The translations under genes and the position numbers were made by a program. From Oscillospiraceae bacterium (GTDB lineage Bacteria; Bacillota; Clostridia; TANB77; CAG-508): a DNA stretch of 38,087 nt. This document shows, piece after piece, positions 24,721-34,397 of the stretch; position 1 is the first letter of the stretch; each line of letters starts with the position of its first letter. The notes below the pieces were generated by a model. The model was given only the letters and a program-made list of their open reading frames with translations. It was not told where the DNA came from and searched no databases. The DNA is taken from the NCBI GenBank assembly GCA_009785865.1, contig WQVL01000018.1, positions 1 through 38,087 on the forward strand. The letters run 5' to 3'.

Positions 24721-26044
24721 TTAAATAATATTAGGTACAATTCCGTTCTTAATCTGCTTTTTATAATAAATATTTACAAAGAAGTAGAATAAGCAGTCAA
24801 AGGGTCTAGTAATTATTTGCTTAGTCAGCAATGTTCTTTTGATGATGTTCCTTATTTTGAAAACCTCATTATATAAATTCCAATAGCTTTCAGTAAGTTC
24901 TTCAGGAGTCATATTTTTTGGTATATGTACTGCTTCACTGCCATTATATGAATATATGTTTTTATTATATATTCTGTCTTGTTTCTTCATATCTTCATAA
25001 TATTTTGTTCCTGGTATTGGGGTTAAAATATAAAATCTTGGTACTGCTATATGATTATTTGAAATAAATTTTGCTGTTTCTTTTATGCTCTCTAAAGTGT
25101 CCCCTTCAGCACCTACTACCATTTCTGTTGAGATATCTATTCTAAAACTACGAATTATCTTTATTTGTTCAGAGTAATTACTAGGGTTAGCCCATGCTTT
25201 GTTCATACTTACTAAGCTTTCCTTAGATATACTTTCTAATCCGAAACTTAAAGCAAAGCAACCACTTTTAGATATTATTTTAAGAAGTTCCGGATCTTTT
25301 GCTATATCAATAGAGCATTGAGTCATCCATCTCATTTTAAATTTTTTAATCTCGGTACATAGTTTTATTGCATAATCCCTATCTGAAAATATATTATCGT
25401 CTAGTAGTAAAAATCTATTAAATCCTAATTCCTTTATCTTGCGTATATCTCTTACAACCTCATCAATATCCCTTTTCAAATATTGGCCTTTATATAAACA
25501 ATATACTGAGCAAAAGCTACATGTTTTCGGACATCCTCTACCAGCTTGAACAGGCAAAAAGTTTCCTATTTTTTTATTTAGTAACAATTCATATTTAGGT
25601 AACGGAGTTTTTAATTCCGCGAGCTTTTTTTGATATGCTTTCTTCAATGTACCTCTTGAAAAATCATTTAGCATTTCTGCCCAAGTTTCTTCAGCATCAC
25701 CAATCATTACAGAATCACAATATTTCTCCGCTTCCTTTGGCATCAAACTCACCATATATCCACCAAGAATAACTGTTTTACCTAATTCCTTAAACTTCTT
25801 AGCTATATCTATTGTTCTAATTACTGCATGCCCCATACTACTTATCCCTATTAGGTCTGCATCCGTATCAAAAGGCACATCTTCAATAGTCTCATAACAT
25901 AGGCTCACTTCATATTCCTCTGGTGTTAATGCAGCCAAGAGCGGCAATGCTAACCCGTACAAAATATAATTTATTCTTTTTAATTAGTTTACCTTCACCA
26001 TCATATGGTGTGGGCTGAATTAACAATATTTTTTTCCTTTTCAC
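24721..26044 (-). CDS. B12-binding-type radical SAM protein 5, CGGG site
   Basis: Closest paralogue of the neighbour at 26056-27369. N-terminal B12-binding-like domain (about 1-150, ADLIGISSMGHAVIRT), then the 4Fe-4S motif GCPKTCSFCSVYC near 180 and an elongated SAM domain with MVVGAEGDTLESI and ILTPIPGTKYYEDM. The zero frame from the natural GTG at 26044 breaks at TTT GTA CGG GTT; CGGG (25954-25957, codon 30) read as Gly gives KLYFVGLALPLLAALTPEE, and the paralogue has GTA GGG TTA at exactly this point. Length 3n+1, 440 residues. Weak AGGTGG site before GTG. Substrate unknown; last gene of the operon. Confidence 0.85.
25954..25957 (-). other. CGGG +1 recoding site in radical SAM 5
   Basis: GTA-CGGG-TTA here versus GTA-GGG-TTA in the adjacent paralogue (radical SAM 4): an internal control that the only difference is one inserted C. 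Confidence 0.92.
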
Positions 26045-26055
26045 AACTACACCAC

Positions 26056-27369
26056 CTATCCATTAGGAACTATTCTATTCTTTATTTGACTTCTATAATA
26101 AACATTACTTAAAAAGTAAAATAAGCAGTTTAGGGGTTTTCTAAATAGTTGTTTAGTAATTAATGTCCTTTTAATAATATTCTTCAGCTTATATACTTCA
26201 TTATAGAGCTCCCAATAACTTTCGGTTAATTCTTCTGGCGTCATATTTTTTGGTATATGTACTGCTTCACAAGTGTTATAAGAATGCAGTTCATGCTTAT
26301 ATATTCTTCCCTGCTTCTTCATTTCCTCATGAAATTTCGTACCTGGTATTGGAGTTAAAATATAAAATCTTGGTATTGCTATATTATTATTTGAAATAAA
26401 CTTTGCCGTTTCTCTTATGCTCTCTAAAGTGTCTCCGTCGGCACCTATTATCATTTCTGTTGCAACATCTATTCCAAAACTACGAATTATTTTTAGCTGC
26501 TTAGCATAATTATTAGGATTTGCCCATGCTTTGTTCATACTATTTAAACTGTCTTGAGAAATACTTTCTAATCCGAAACTTAGTGTCATACAACCACTTT
26601 TAGCAATTATTTTTAGCAGTTCTAAATCTTTTGTTACATCAATAGAACATTGCGTCATCCACTTAACTTTTAGATTTTTAATTTCACTACATAATTGCAC
26701 TGCGTATTCTCTGTCTGAAAATATATTATCATCCAGTAAAATAAATTTCTTGAACCCTAATTCTTTTAGCTTTTTTATGTCATCTATAACTTCTTTAACA
26801 TCTCTTTTAAAATATTCACACTTATATAGAGCATGTATTGAACAAAAATTACAAGCTCTTGGGCATCCTCTTCCTGCTTGTACAGGCATAATATTTCCAA
26901 TACTTTTATTTAATAATAATTCATATTTTGGTAGTGGTGTTTTCAATAATGTTAACTTTTTTTGATATACCTTTTTTAATTTCCCATTCGCAAAATCATT
27001 AAGCAACTCACCCCAAGTCTCTTCTGCGTCCCCAATAATCATTGAATCACAGTGTTTTTCCATCTCCTCTGGAATTAAACTTACCATATATCCACCCAAA
27101 ACAACAGTTTTGCCTAGTTCTTTAAACTTTTCAGCTATTTCTATGGTTCTAACTACAGCATGTCCCATACTACCTATACCAATCAAATCTGCATCAGTAT
27201 CAAAAGGCACTTCTTCGATAGTTTCATAGCATAGCTCTACTTCATATTCCTCTGGTGTTAATGCTGCTAGAATAGGAAATGCTAACCCTACAAAATATAG
27301 CTTTTTCTTTTTAATTAGTTTACCATTTGCATCATATGGTGTAGGCTGAATTAAAAGTATCTTTTTCAT
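26056..27369 (-). CDS. B12-binding-type radical SAM protein 4
   Basis: A 437-residue protein with an N-terminal cobalamin-binding-like Rossmann domain (KKILLIQPTPYDANGK; ADLIGIGSMGHAVVRTIE) and a radical SAM domain (GCPRACNFCSIHA near 185, FILLDDNIFSDREYA near 225, TEMIIGADGDTLESI). It lacks an obvious D-x-H-x-x-G cobalamin-ligand motif, as many members do. Class B-like; it could alter unactivated carbons or make C-C bonds. It starts with ATG at 27369, overlapping the previous gene's stop by 4 bases, so it is tightly coupled. No in-frame CGG and no frame break; at the site corresponding to the neighbour's CGGG it has plain GGG. Confidence 0.85.
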   Translation of the reverse strand: MKKILLIQPTPYDANGKLIKKKKLYFVGLAFPILAALTPEEYEVELCYETIEEVPFDTDADLIGIGSMGHAVVRTIEIAEKFKELGKTVVLGGYMVSLIPEEMEKHCDSMIIGDAEETWGELLNDFANGKLKKVYQKKLTLLKTPLPKYELLLNKSIGNIMPVQAGRGCPRACNFCSIHALYKCEYFKRDVKEVIDDIKKLKELGFKKFILLDDNIFSDREYAVQLCSEIKNLKVKWMTQCSIDVTKDLELLKIIAKSGCMTLSFGLESISQDSLNSMNKAWANPNNYAKQLKIIRSFGIDVATEMIIGADGDTLESIRETAKFISNNNIAIPRFYILTPIPGTKFHEEMKKQGRIYKHELHSYNTCEAVHIPKNMTPEELTESYWELYNEVYKLKNIIKRTLITKQLFRKPLNCLFYFLSNVYYRSQIKNRIVPNG

Positions 27370-28742
27370 TGATTTCTCCTACAAATAATATTTTTGATGT
27401 ACACTCTAAGAATTTGATTAAATCCAAACATCATTCTAAGATTATTTTTAAATGGAAATGTTCTAAGTCCGTATTTAATAGAATGCCAATTCAAGTTAGC
27501 TGGTATTCCCAGTTTTAAAATTTGCCAATAATATTTTTTCAAAGTCATCTTCGATGGATAAATCACAACATCTCCAAAACTCCACTTTTCATAATCTTCT
27601 TTTTTATATATTAGTCTATCTTTATATTCTTTATAAAGTGGTGTTAATGGATGCGGAACCAGTGGTGTAAATGATATTAATTCTGGCTTCAAATGTTTAA
27701 GATATTGTTTTAACTTCTTAAAGTCTTCTTTTGAAAAATCAGGATGCAAAATAAATGTCCCCCATGCGGCTATGCCACTATTTTTCAAAATTTGTGTAGC
27801 TTTATAATTCTCGTCAATTGTTGCACTTTTATTCCATGTTTTCAACTGCGAATCGTCAAAAGTTTCATAACCTATTATTACTGCTTTTAATCCATTCTTG
27901 GATAACCTATCAAATAGATATTCCTTTTCTAAAATACTATTTACACTTCCATAACACATGTACGTTTTTTTAATATTTCTTTTTTCTAATAAATCTAAAA
28001 ACTCCAATAATCTCTTTTCATTTATTAAAAAATCACTATCACAAATCATTATATTCGGTTCTTTTAATGATTCTATTTCATCTACAACATCTTTAATTGG
28101 CAATTCAGTAACTTGTGCTGTTTCTAATCGCCACCTAACACAAAACGAACAACGATTTCGGCAACCATAAGAAGTTTGTATAATCGCGCACGGCTGATAT
28201 CCTGTATATTTATATTTTTTTCTATATTTAGATGTAGATTCTCTATCTATTTTTACATATTCATTCTGACATGCCGGTATTGTACTCTTATAACCTAATT
28301 TTTTACTAAATACCCCCATTATTTCTTCACTAGTATTTTCCTGAATCTGCTTTATCAATTGTTTAATGTTTTCTCTGGTAGTTGTTTTAAATACATAGTC
28401 AATATTTTTATCAAAAAATGCTTCTGGAGAGATGCTTACCTGAACACCACCCGCTAGTACCTCTATTTTGTTATTCATTTGTTTTACTTCGCTTGCCATA
28501 AGTGCAATATTAGTAACATCACTACACTGAGAAGTAAATCCTATAATATCTGGGTTAAATTCTTTTATGTATTTTTTAAATCTTCTTTTAGGTTCAGCCA
28601 TAAAATCTAAGAGTAATACTTCATGACCTTGTTCTTTAAATATGGTTGTAAGGCATTCTATTCCTAGTGGTTCTCCAAACATAAAGTTTCTTATTGATGG
28701 AACATTTTTATTTAGGCTTGGTCTAACTAACATTATTTTCAT
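27366..28742 (-). CDS. B12-binding-type radical SAM protein 3
   Basis: A 458-residue protein: MLVRPSLNKN start typical of B12-binding radical SAM enzymes, domain with DIIGFTSQCSDVTN near 85 and EVLAGGVQVSISPEAFF near 115, then 4Fe-4S motif SYGCRNRCSFCVRW near 197 and MICDSDFLI near 235. Different subtype from proteins 4 and 5, closer to 1 and 2. Stop and start of neighbours overlap (1 and 4 bases). No in-frame CGG. Substrate unknown; members such as HpnJ and BchE illustrate the range of reactions, but no specific assignment is possible. Confidence 0.82.
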   Translation of the reverse strand: MKIMLVRPSLNKNVPSIRNFMFGEPLGIECLTTIFKEQGHEVLLLDFMAEPKRRFKKYIKEFNPDIIGFTSQCSDVTNIALMASEVKQMNNKIEVLAGGVQVSISPEAFFDKNIDYVFKTTTRENIKQLIKQIQENTSEEIMGVFSKKLGYKSTIPACQNEYVKIDRESTSKYRKKYKYTGYQPCAIIQTSYGCRNRCSFCVRWRLETAQVTELPIKDVVDEIESLKEPNIMICDSDFLINEKRLLEFLDLLEKRNIKKTYMCYGSVNSILEKEYLFDRLSKNGLKAVIIGYETFDDSQLKTWNKSATIDENYKATQILKNSGIAAWGTFILHPDFSKEDFKKLKQYLKHLKPELISFTPLVPHPLTPLYKEYKDRLIYKKEDYEKWSFGDVVIYPSKMTLKKYYWQILKLGIPANLNWHSIKYGLRTFPFKNNLRMMFGFNQILRVYIKNIICRRNQ

Positions 28743-30101
28743 TATTTACCTCCCACTAACTTTTTAAAATATTGTATATTAACTTTAAAAGCACCTACAC
28801 TCAGTTTCATTGTATCATATAGTCCATATTTCCTTATCATATGCCATGCACTTCTAGGGTTAACTGTTATTTTATAGTAGAGTACCATTGTATACCAATA
28901 ATATCTCCTAACCGATATATTCGAGGGTCTCACAACTAAATGTGCTAAATCCCATTTTTCGTACTCATCTTCACGGATTATAAAGTCTTGTTTGTACTGT
29001 TCGTATAGTTCTGTTCCTTTAAGTGGTGTCAATGGTTGTAAATTAACAAATACTAAATTCAACTTTTTGATCCATTTTGCTAAAGCTTTAAAATCTTTTT
29101 TTATCCAATCTAGCCCCAGTATGAAAGTCCCATAGCATTCTATATCATGTTTTTGAAGAATCTTTACTGCTCTTTCGTTCACTTCAACTTTAGTTTTCTT
29201 ATTGTAATCCATAAGTTCCTTGCTGTCACAAGATTCCAACCCCACTATTACTGCTCTAAGTCCGTACTGATTTAAATAATTCTATTGTTTCTTCATTGTC
29301 TGCTATAAAATCTGCTCTTGCATATATTAAATACTTTTTTTCAATTTTATGCTTTTTTAGAAGATGGCAGAATTCTTTTATCCTGTTTCTATCGACTAAA
29401 AAATCATCATCTACTATGTATATTTCTTGCTCTTGTATAGTTTTTAATTCTCTGATTATATCGTCTAACTCTCTATAAAAGTAATTACCATCAGTAATCT
29501 CTTTACAAAAACAAAATTTACAATTATATGGACACCCAAAAGAAGTTTTTATTAAGCTGCAGTTCCTATGAAACATATAATAATATTTTGACCTGTATTT
29601 TTTTACTTTTTCTCTATCTGGCGGTAAATACTTAAATTCAGTATCCTTTTTACACTTGGTATTTTCATTATATATAGCTTCTAAGTTCACCTCTTTATTT
29701 GTTTTTATGCTCTCCAATAATTCTATAAACGTTCTTATACCATTTGCTCTGATAATATAATCTATCTCGTCACAAACAAAATCTTCTGGATTCACTTCAG
29801 CATGCACTCCACCAACTACTATTTTTATAGAATCATCACATTCTTTTATCTTTTTTGCATAATTTTTTATTATATTAACGTGTGCAATATACCCCGTTAT
29901 CCCTACAACATTCGGTTTGTATTTTTCAATATAATGCTCTATCTTCTTTTTTTCTATAATCATATCTATAATATCTACAGTATGTCCCTCTGCTTCTATG
30001 TTAGATGATAGATACTCTAATTCTAATGGCTCACATATCATTACATTTTGAAGGCCAATAGTACCTTTATGCGGTTTTGGTCTTACCAATAATACTTTCA
30101 T
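28742..30101 (-). CDS. B12-binding-type radical SAM protein 2, CGGA site
   Basis: Start MKVLLVRPKPHKGTIGLQNV; B12-type domain with NVVGITGYIAHVN near 85 and KIVVGGVHAEVNPEDF near 115; 4Fe-4S motif SFGCPYNCKFCFC near 190; IYIVDDDFLVDRNR near 230. The zero frame stops after TCA GTA CGG ACT TAG. CGGA (29261-29264, codon 280) read as Gly gives SVGLRAVIVGLESCDSKEL, continuing the usual SAM-barrel strand. The total is 452 residues, length 3n+1. It starts at 30101, 3 bases after the methyltransferase stop. Substrate unknown. Confidence 0.85.
29261..29264 (-). other. CGGA +1 recoding site in radical SAM 2
   Basis: TCA GTA-CGGA-CTT; restores GLRAVIVGLES, equivalent to NGLKAVIIGYET in radical SAM 3. 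Confidence 0.85.
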
Positions 30102-30104
30102 AAA

Positions 30105-30725
30105 CTACTTCTCCAAACAAAATAATGCTATTGTTGGCATATATCTTTTTTCTCTTATTATTTTTATACTCATACATTCCAATAAAGCAACATCAAATAA
30201 TTTTTTCATATCCTCTACCGATAAATATTCTGCTTTACTTGTAGTTGCTTTAAGTAAAAACGTTATTATCTTATCTTTTAAGCTATTATTAGAGGCATTA
30301 GCAATAATAACTCGCCCACCTTTATTACATAAACCAGATATTTTTTTCATCATCTGTTCTTTATCTGGAAAGTACGGGAATGCGTGAGTACATATAATTA
30401 AGTCAAACATTTCTTTTGTCTTATATCTTTCAATAGATATCGCTTCAAAGGTTATATTCTTCCCATAATTATCTTTTCTTGCTATTTCAATCATATTTTC
30501 TGCTACATCAATTCCAAAATAGGATATATCTTTGTATTTAGTACTTACCTCTCTTATTAATTGACCTGTTCCGCATCCAATTTCTAACACTTTAATGTTA
30601 TTGTTTTTTTCCATTAAAGATGAAATGATTTTGAAAACTTCTCTCCTAGTTGGTCCAAGAGAATATTTTTGTACCCATAATTTATTATATTTGTGAGCTA
30701 AGTTCTCCCAAACCTTATAATCCAT
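30105..30725 (-). CDS. Class I SAM-dependent methyltransferase
   Basis: A 206-residue protein with motif I VLEIGCGTGQLIREV near 48, ISYFGIDVAENMIEIARK near 72, DLIICTHAFPYFP near 115 and GGRVIIANASNN near 145. It fits the small ubiE-like fold. It starts at 30725, overlapping the end of radical SAM 1 by 11 bases. Its place inside the operon suggests it methylates an intermediate of the same pathway. No in-frame CGG; TGC GGA is in normal phase. Confidence 0.88.
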   Translation of the reverse strand: MDYKVWENLAHKYNKLWVQKYSLGPTRREVFKIISSLMEKNNNIKVLEIGCGTGQLIREVSTKYKDISYFGIDVAENMIEIARKDNYGKNITFEAISIERYKTKEMFDLIICTHAFPYFPDKEQMMKKISGLCNKGGRVIIANASNNSLKDKIITFLLKATTSKAEYLSVEDMKKLFDVALLECMSIKIIREKRYMPTIALFCLEK

Positions 30726-32081
30726 CTTTTTTCCTCCACAATGTTTTTATTGACTCAAACCAAAAATCAATAGAAGCCGGAATTATTGATTTCATTTCAA
30801 ATTTAGCGAATACTTTTGCTTTGATATTCAATTTAAGTAATTTATAGTACAGCTTATAAAATTCTGTTAGGAATGTAAATTTACTCATTTTTGTAGGATT
30901 CATTATTAAATGTACAAAGTCCCATTTCTTATAATCTTTCACTGTAATTCTATCTTTATATTTTTCGTATTGCTCTGTTCCAGGCATTGGCGTTAATACT
31001 GAAATAGTAGACAAATAAAGGTTGTGCTTTTCAATGAATTCATATAGCTTTTTAAAATACTCTTTTTCAGCATCAATGTCTATCATAAATAGCCCAATAC
31101 AAGTAATGCCGAACACTTTTTAATACTTCGATTGCTTGTAACATTATATTGACATTAGTCTTTTTATTATACTTTTCTAGGACTTCATCATCTATTACTT
31201 CTAATCCTACCGCACACATTTTAACACCGATATTAGCTAACCTCTGCATTAATTCTGGATTGTTTGCTATAAAATCAACTCTAAAATATAGCGCATAATT
31301 CTTTTTAATGTTTTGCTGCTCTATTAACTCAATAAAGCGCTCAAGTTTGTTTTTATCCACATAAAAAGTGTCATCAACAAGCCATATGCTATCACAATCT
31401 ATATTCTTGATTTCTTCAACCACATTTTCTGGTTCTCGGCAAATATATTTTCCACCATTCAACAATGTAGAAAAACAGTAATTGCAATTATTAGGACAGC
31501 TATAACTTGCTTTTACGATAGCACATGGCTTCATATTAACGTATCTATATTTGTTACTGTTTTTATAAAAATGACTACGATTAGGAAATGGCAATTCAGT
31601 AACATTAAAAACTTCTCTTTCATTTTGTATCCATTCTGAATTTTTGAAATAGCATATTCCTTTTATATCTTCTAGTTTAGCTTTTGCACCCAGTTTAATA
31701 ATAGTTTCGAATGGTTTGAATCCGGCCACTATAGCTTACAATATCTATACCGTCAAAACAGAAGTCTTCTGGTTTTACTTCTGCATGTGGCCCACCAACA
31801 ATAATTTTAATATTAGAATTAATTTTCTTGATTTGTTTTGTATATTTTTTGATTACTTCTATATGAACAAAATTAGCAGTTATTGCCACAATATCAGGCT
31901 TAAACTTTTTAACTGATTTAGTAACATTATACTTTTTCAATGTCATATCGCATATTTCAGATGTCACATTATTTCTATCACAAATTGCCACCATATATTC
32001 TAATTCTAGTGGCTCTGTTACTACAACTGATAATTTCGTAAAAACATTTTCAAACCTAGGTTTAACTAATAATACTTTCAT
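30715..32081 (-). CDS. B12-binding-type radical SAM protein 1, CGGA and CGGC sites
   Basis: Start MKVLLVKPRFENVFTKLS with a B12-type domain (DIVAITANFVHIEV near 80; KIIVGGPHAEVKPEDF near 105); 4Fe-4S motif SYSCPNNCNYCFS near 185; SIWLVDDTFYVD near 225; MCAVGLEVIDDEV. The zero frame breaks twice: CGGA (31721-31724, codon 120) and CGGC (31108-31111, codon 324). Reading both as Gly gives SYSGGFKPFETI and LKSVGITCIGLFMIDIDA, and a 454-residue protein, length 3n+2. This is the only CGGC site found, so all four bases are accepted at position four. The second break lies at the strand that in the paralogues follows GLK/GIAAWGTFIL. Confidence 0.85.
31108..31111 (-). other. CGGC +1 recoding site in radical SAM 1
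   Basis: AGT GTT-CGGC-ATT; restores VGITCIGLFMI, matching SGIAAWGTFIL in radical SAM 3. Confidence 0.83.
31721..31724 (-). other. CGGA +1 recoding site in radical SAM 1
   Basis: AGT GGC-CGGA-TTC; restores SGGFKPFETIIKLG across the B12-type domain. Confidence 0.8.
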
Positions 32082-33081
32082 TCTGCTCTAATATCTTCTC
32101 CTCTTTATAGACATCAAACTTTTGTAAGTTATGTTTATACTCCAAAAGATTTTTACTTTTATTAATTATTTTATTTAGTATCTCATTTGTATGATGCACA
32201 TAGAAATATCTTTCCTGTAGCTGTGCTCCCATTTTAAGCTTAGTTTCTTCAGATGTTTGACCAAAATCTATAATTTTGCACTTGTTCTCAATAGCATATT
32301 CTATTATCTTATATAGCATGTAGTAGTATAAGTCTGCCACATCTACATCGTAATTCATACCACACAACATGAAGTACAGTGTTTCTTTATGTTTTTTAAG
32401 TAAAACAAAACCAAGAGCCACTCCATCTTTAGAAAATAGTATTTTATCACTATCCACTTTATCAAAAAATGGTGCTTCTAATCTCTCTAGCTTATATGGT
32501 GATTTTTCATAAGTTCTTAAATATAAATCATATACCGTTTTAGGGCATTTACCTTTTAATTCTTGAATGACTATGTTCTCACAATTTACTATAGCTTTAC
32601 TAATTCTTCTTCTGTATGAACTTCTGAGAGATGACATATATTCATGGATGTTTTTAAAGTCATTAACAAATATACAAGTAGGCAATGTCTTTCCAACAGT
32701 AATTCCTTGTTCTGGTATTGTCTTTTGTACATTTAAAACAAGTTTTACACCTTTGATAGTTTTAATATAGTCTAACATCATCTTTTCATTATTTGTATAA
32801 TATCCTTGCTCACTTATTGAACACGGCATACCAATAATTTTTATCTTCATACTTAACTTGAGTTTTGCAAAAGTAAATATATTTAATTTCATTTTAGATA
32901 ATATAAAAAATGCAAAATCATCATTATTTCTTATGTAATAATATTCTTGTGGAAACAAATTATTTTCTTTAAGTAAATTGATAAATTTCGCATCAAATGG
33001 AAAGGGTAATTCTACACTACTTACAATGCTATTGAAATCGTCACTTTTTTGAACCTGTAAATCTCTATATGTCTTTTTCAT
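32062..33081 (-). CDS. GNAT/FemAB-like acyltransferase 2
   Basis: A 339-residue acyltransferase-fold protein, probably aminoacyl- or acyl-transferring. I chose ATG at 33081 (MKKTYRDLQVQ), which overlaps the previous gene by 17 bases; the longer frame lies inside that gene. Seen: YMSSLRSSYRRRISKAI near 165, DKILFSKDGVALGFVLLKKH near 228 and LYYYMLYKIIEYAIENKCKIIDFGQT near 270, the pattern of the GNAT/FemAB (BioF2-like) family. The acceptor is unknown. Its stop overlaps the radical SAM 1 start. No in-frame CGG. Confidence 0.65.
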   Translation of the reverse strand: MKKTYRDLQVQKSDDFNSIVSSVELPFPFDAKFINLLKENNLFPQEYYYIRNNDDFAFFILSKMKLNIFTFAKLKLSMKIKIIGMPCSISEQGYYTNNEKMMLDYIKTIKGVKLVLNVQKTIPEQGITVGKTLPTCIFVNDFKNIHEYMSSLRSSYRRRISKAIVNCENIVIQELKGKCPKTVYDLYLRTYEKSPYKLERLEAPFFDKVDSDKILFSKDGVALGFVLLKKHKETLYFMLCGMNYDVDVADLYYYMLYKIIEYAIENKCKIIDFGQTSEETKLKMGAQLQERYFYVHHTNEILNKIINKSKNLLEYKHNLQKFDVYKEEKILEQNESIIS

Positions 33082-34147
33082 ACGCCACATACCTTCTATA
33101 CAAGCCGTCACAGAATCCTTCACCAAGACTGTTAGAATCAACATTTTCCTCTAATACCCAAGAACTTTCACCTTGTTTTATTCCATACTCTTTTAGCCTC
33201 AAAATTACTTGATATAGTAATGCTATTGCTAGCCCAGATTTCCTATACTCTTTTAATATACAAATCTCACTACTTTTTGCCTTCTTAATCTTCTTATTAA
33301 AAAACAAGTTTTTTATATATGTTTTTGCGCCAAATTCTCCTTTAGGAGGAACAAGCTCATTAAAATCAGGATACCAAAGAATAAGACCTACTGGTTTATC
33401 TTCCTTAAATGCAAAAATTAAAGAATCCGGCTTCATAAATAACAATAGTTCCTTAAGCATTTCTTTATCTTCTTCGTATGTTCTGTCGTAATAATATCTA
33501 AGCCCAGAAAAACTTTCATTATTTAGATCAGTATATATCTTTGAATAATAATCTAATTTGTCTTTCTCCAAAAATTTAAAAGTATAAGCATTATTTATCT
33601 TGCCTAGTATTCGTGAATATCTATCAAACTTGCTTGCTAGTGCATTGTACTTGTAAGTATTCATATATATTTCATCACAATTTAGACTTTTAAAATATTC
33701 GTTATAATAACTAGGATTGCAACTACTTCCAAAAGAATTTTTAACATCAAAATGATTACTTAATAATCCTAATCCATAATTAACATGTCCATTTAACCCT
33801 ACTACTAGCTTTGTAGCTCCATACTCTTTTCCAATTTCAATTACTTTATGTGTCAACATCTTTACTGCTTCGAATACATTTTCTTCGCTCTCAAAAAAAG
33901 ATAGCTGCATATATTCTGGCAGTTTCCTTGTGTAGATAGCTATGCATGCACATTTTATACCGTTACTATCCTCCACCCAAATTGGTACTATTCTTTTGTC
34001 ATTTGCAAAACATGTTTTTGAAGCAAACAATTGCCTTATCATAAACAAGCTATTATCTACAAAATGAGGATTGTTTCTATATATTCTTTTTCTAAATCTA
34101 ATAAATTCCTTTTTTTGTGTATCTGTTTTAACAACTACCGCTTCCAT
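33065..34147 (-). CDS. GNAT-fold N-acyltransferase 1
   Basis: A 360-residue protein, first gene of the operon. ATG at 34147 (MEAVVVKTDTQKK) follows AGGTGG. The N-terminal KEFIRFRKRIYRNNPHFVDN is the hallmark of a GNAT-type family (F..F..R.Y..NP.FV). The C-terminus has LKEYRKSGLAIALLYQVILR, the acetyl-CoA-binding helix region. Usually of unknown acceptor. It is followed directly by a second acyltransferase and then the radical SAM genes, suggesting a shared pathway, for example acylation of a lipid or sugar amine. No in-frame CGG. Confidence 0.65.
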   Translation of the reverse strand: MEAVVVKTDTQKKEFIRFRKRIYRNNPHFVDNSLFMIRQLFASKTCFANDKRIVPIWVEDSNGIKCACIAIYTRKLPEYMQLSFFESEENVFEAVKMLTHKVIEIGKEYGATKLVVGLNGHVNYGLGLLSNHFDVKNSFGSSCNPSYYNEYFKSLNCDEIYMNTYKYNALASKFDRYSRILGKINNAYTFKFLEKDKLDYYSKIYTDLNNESFSGLRYYYDRTYEEDKEMLKELLLFMKPDSLIFAFKEDKPVGLILWYPDFNELVPPKGEFGAKTYIKNLFFNKKIKKAKSSEICILKEYRKSGLAIALLYQVILRLKEYGIKQGESSWVLEENVDSNSLGEGFCDGLYRRYVAYEKDI

Positions 34148-34190
34148 ATACACCACCTGTCTTTAATTAGTTCTTTTTTCATTAATTCAA

Positions 34191-34219
34191 ATTATATCAG
34201 TTTTTTGTCGTTTTTTCTA
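34191..34219 (-). promoter_or_regulatory. Likely promoter of the radical SAM operon
   Basis: TATAAT (34191-34196) with a weak TAGAAA (34214-34219) 17 bases upstream on the minus strand. The operon would start about 45 bases before the GNAT 1 start. Confidence 0.5.
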
Positions 34220-34315
34220 CTTTTATTGTTCATTACCTTTTATGCTTATAATAGTCATCTTTATTTCTATCTTTAAGCTTATTATAAGATTGCCCCTGTT
34301 ACCATTTATTGTACA

Positions 34316-34351
34316 CAAAAAAACAGAATAGGTTTCTCTACCTACTCTGTT
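34316..34351 (-). terminator. Terminator after the YgjV-like gene
   Basis: AACAGAGTAGG / CCTATTCTGTT hairpin with an 8-base loop and a T run on the minus strand. Confidence 0.85.
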
Positions 34352-34397
34352 ACATCCGTATTTTCTATGGCTATTATCAACTGTATACTTTTTAATA

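Noticed and set aside
30715-31116. Separate small genes at the ends of the split radical SAM frames
   Set aside because: The short frames at 30715-31116, 31073-31729 and 28742-29245 lack ribosome sites and are continuous with the preceding frames once CGGN is read as Gly.
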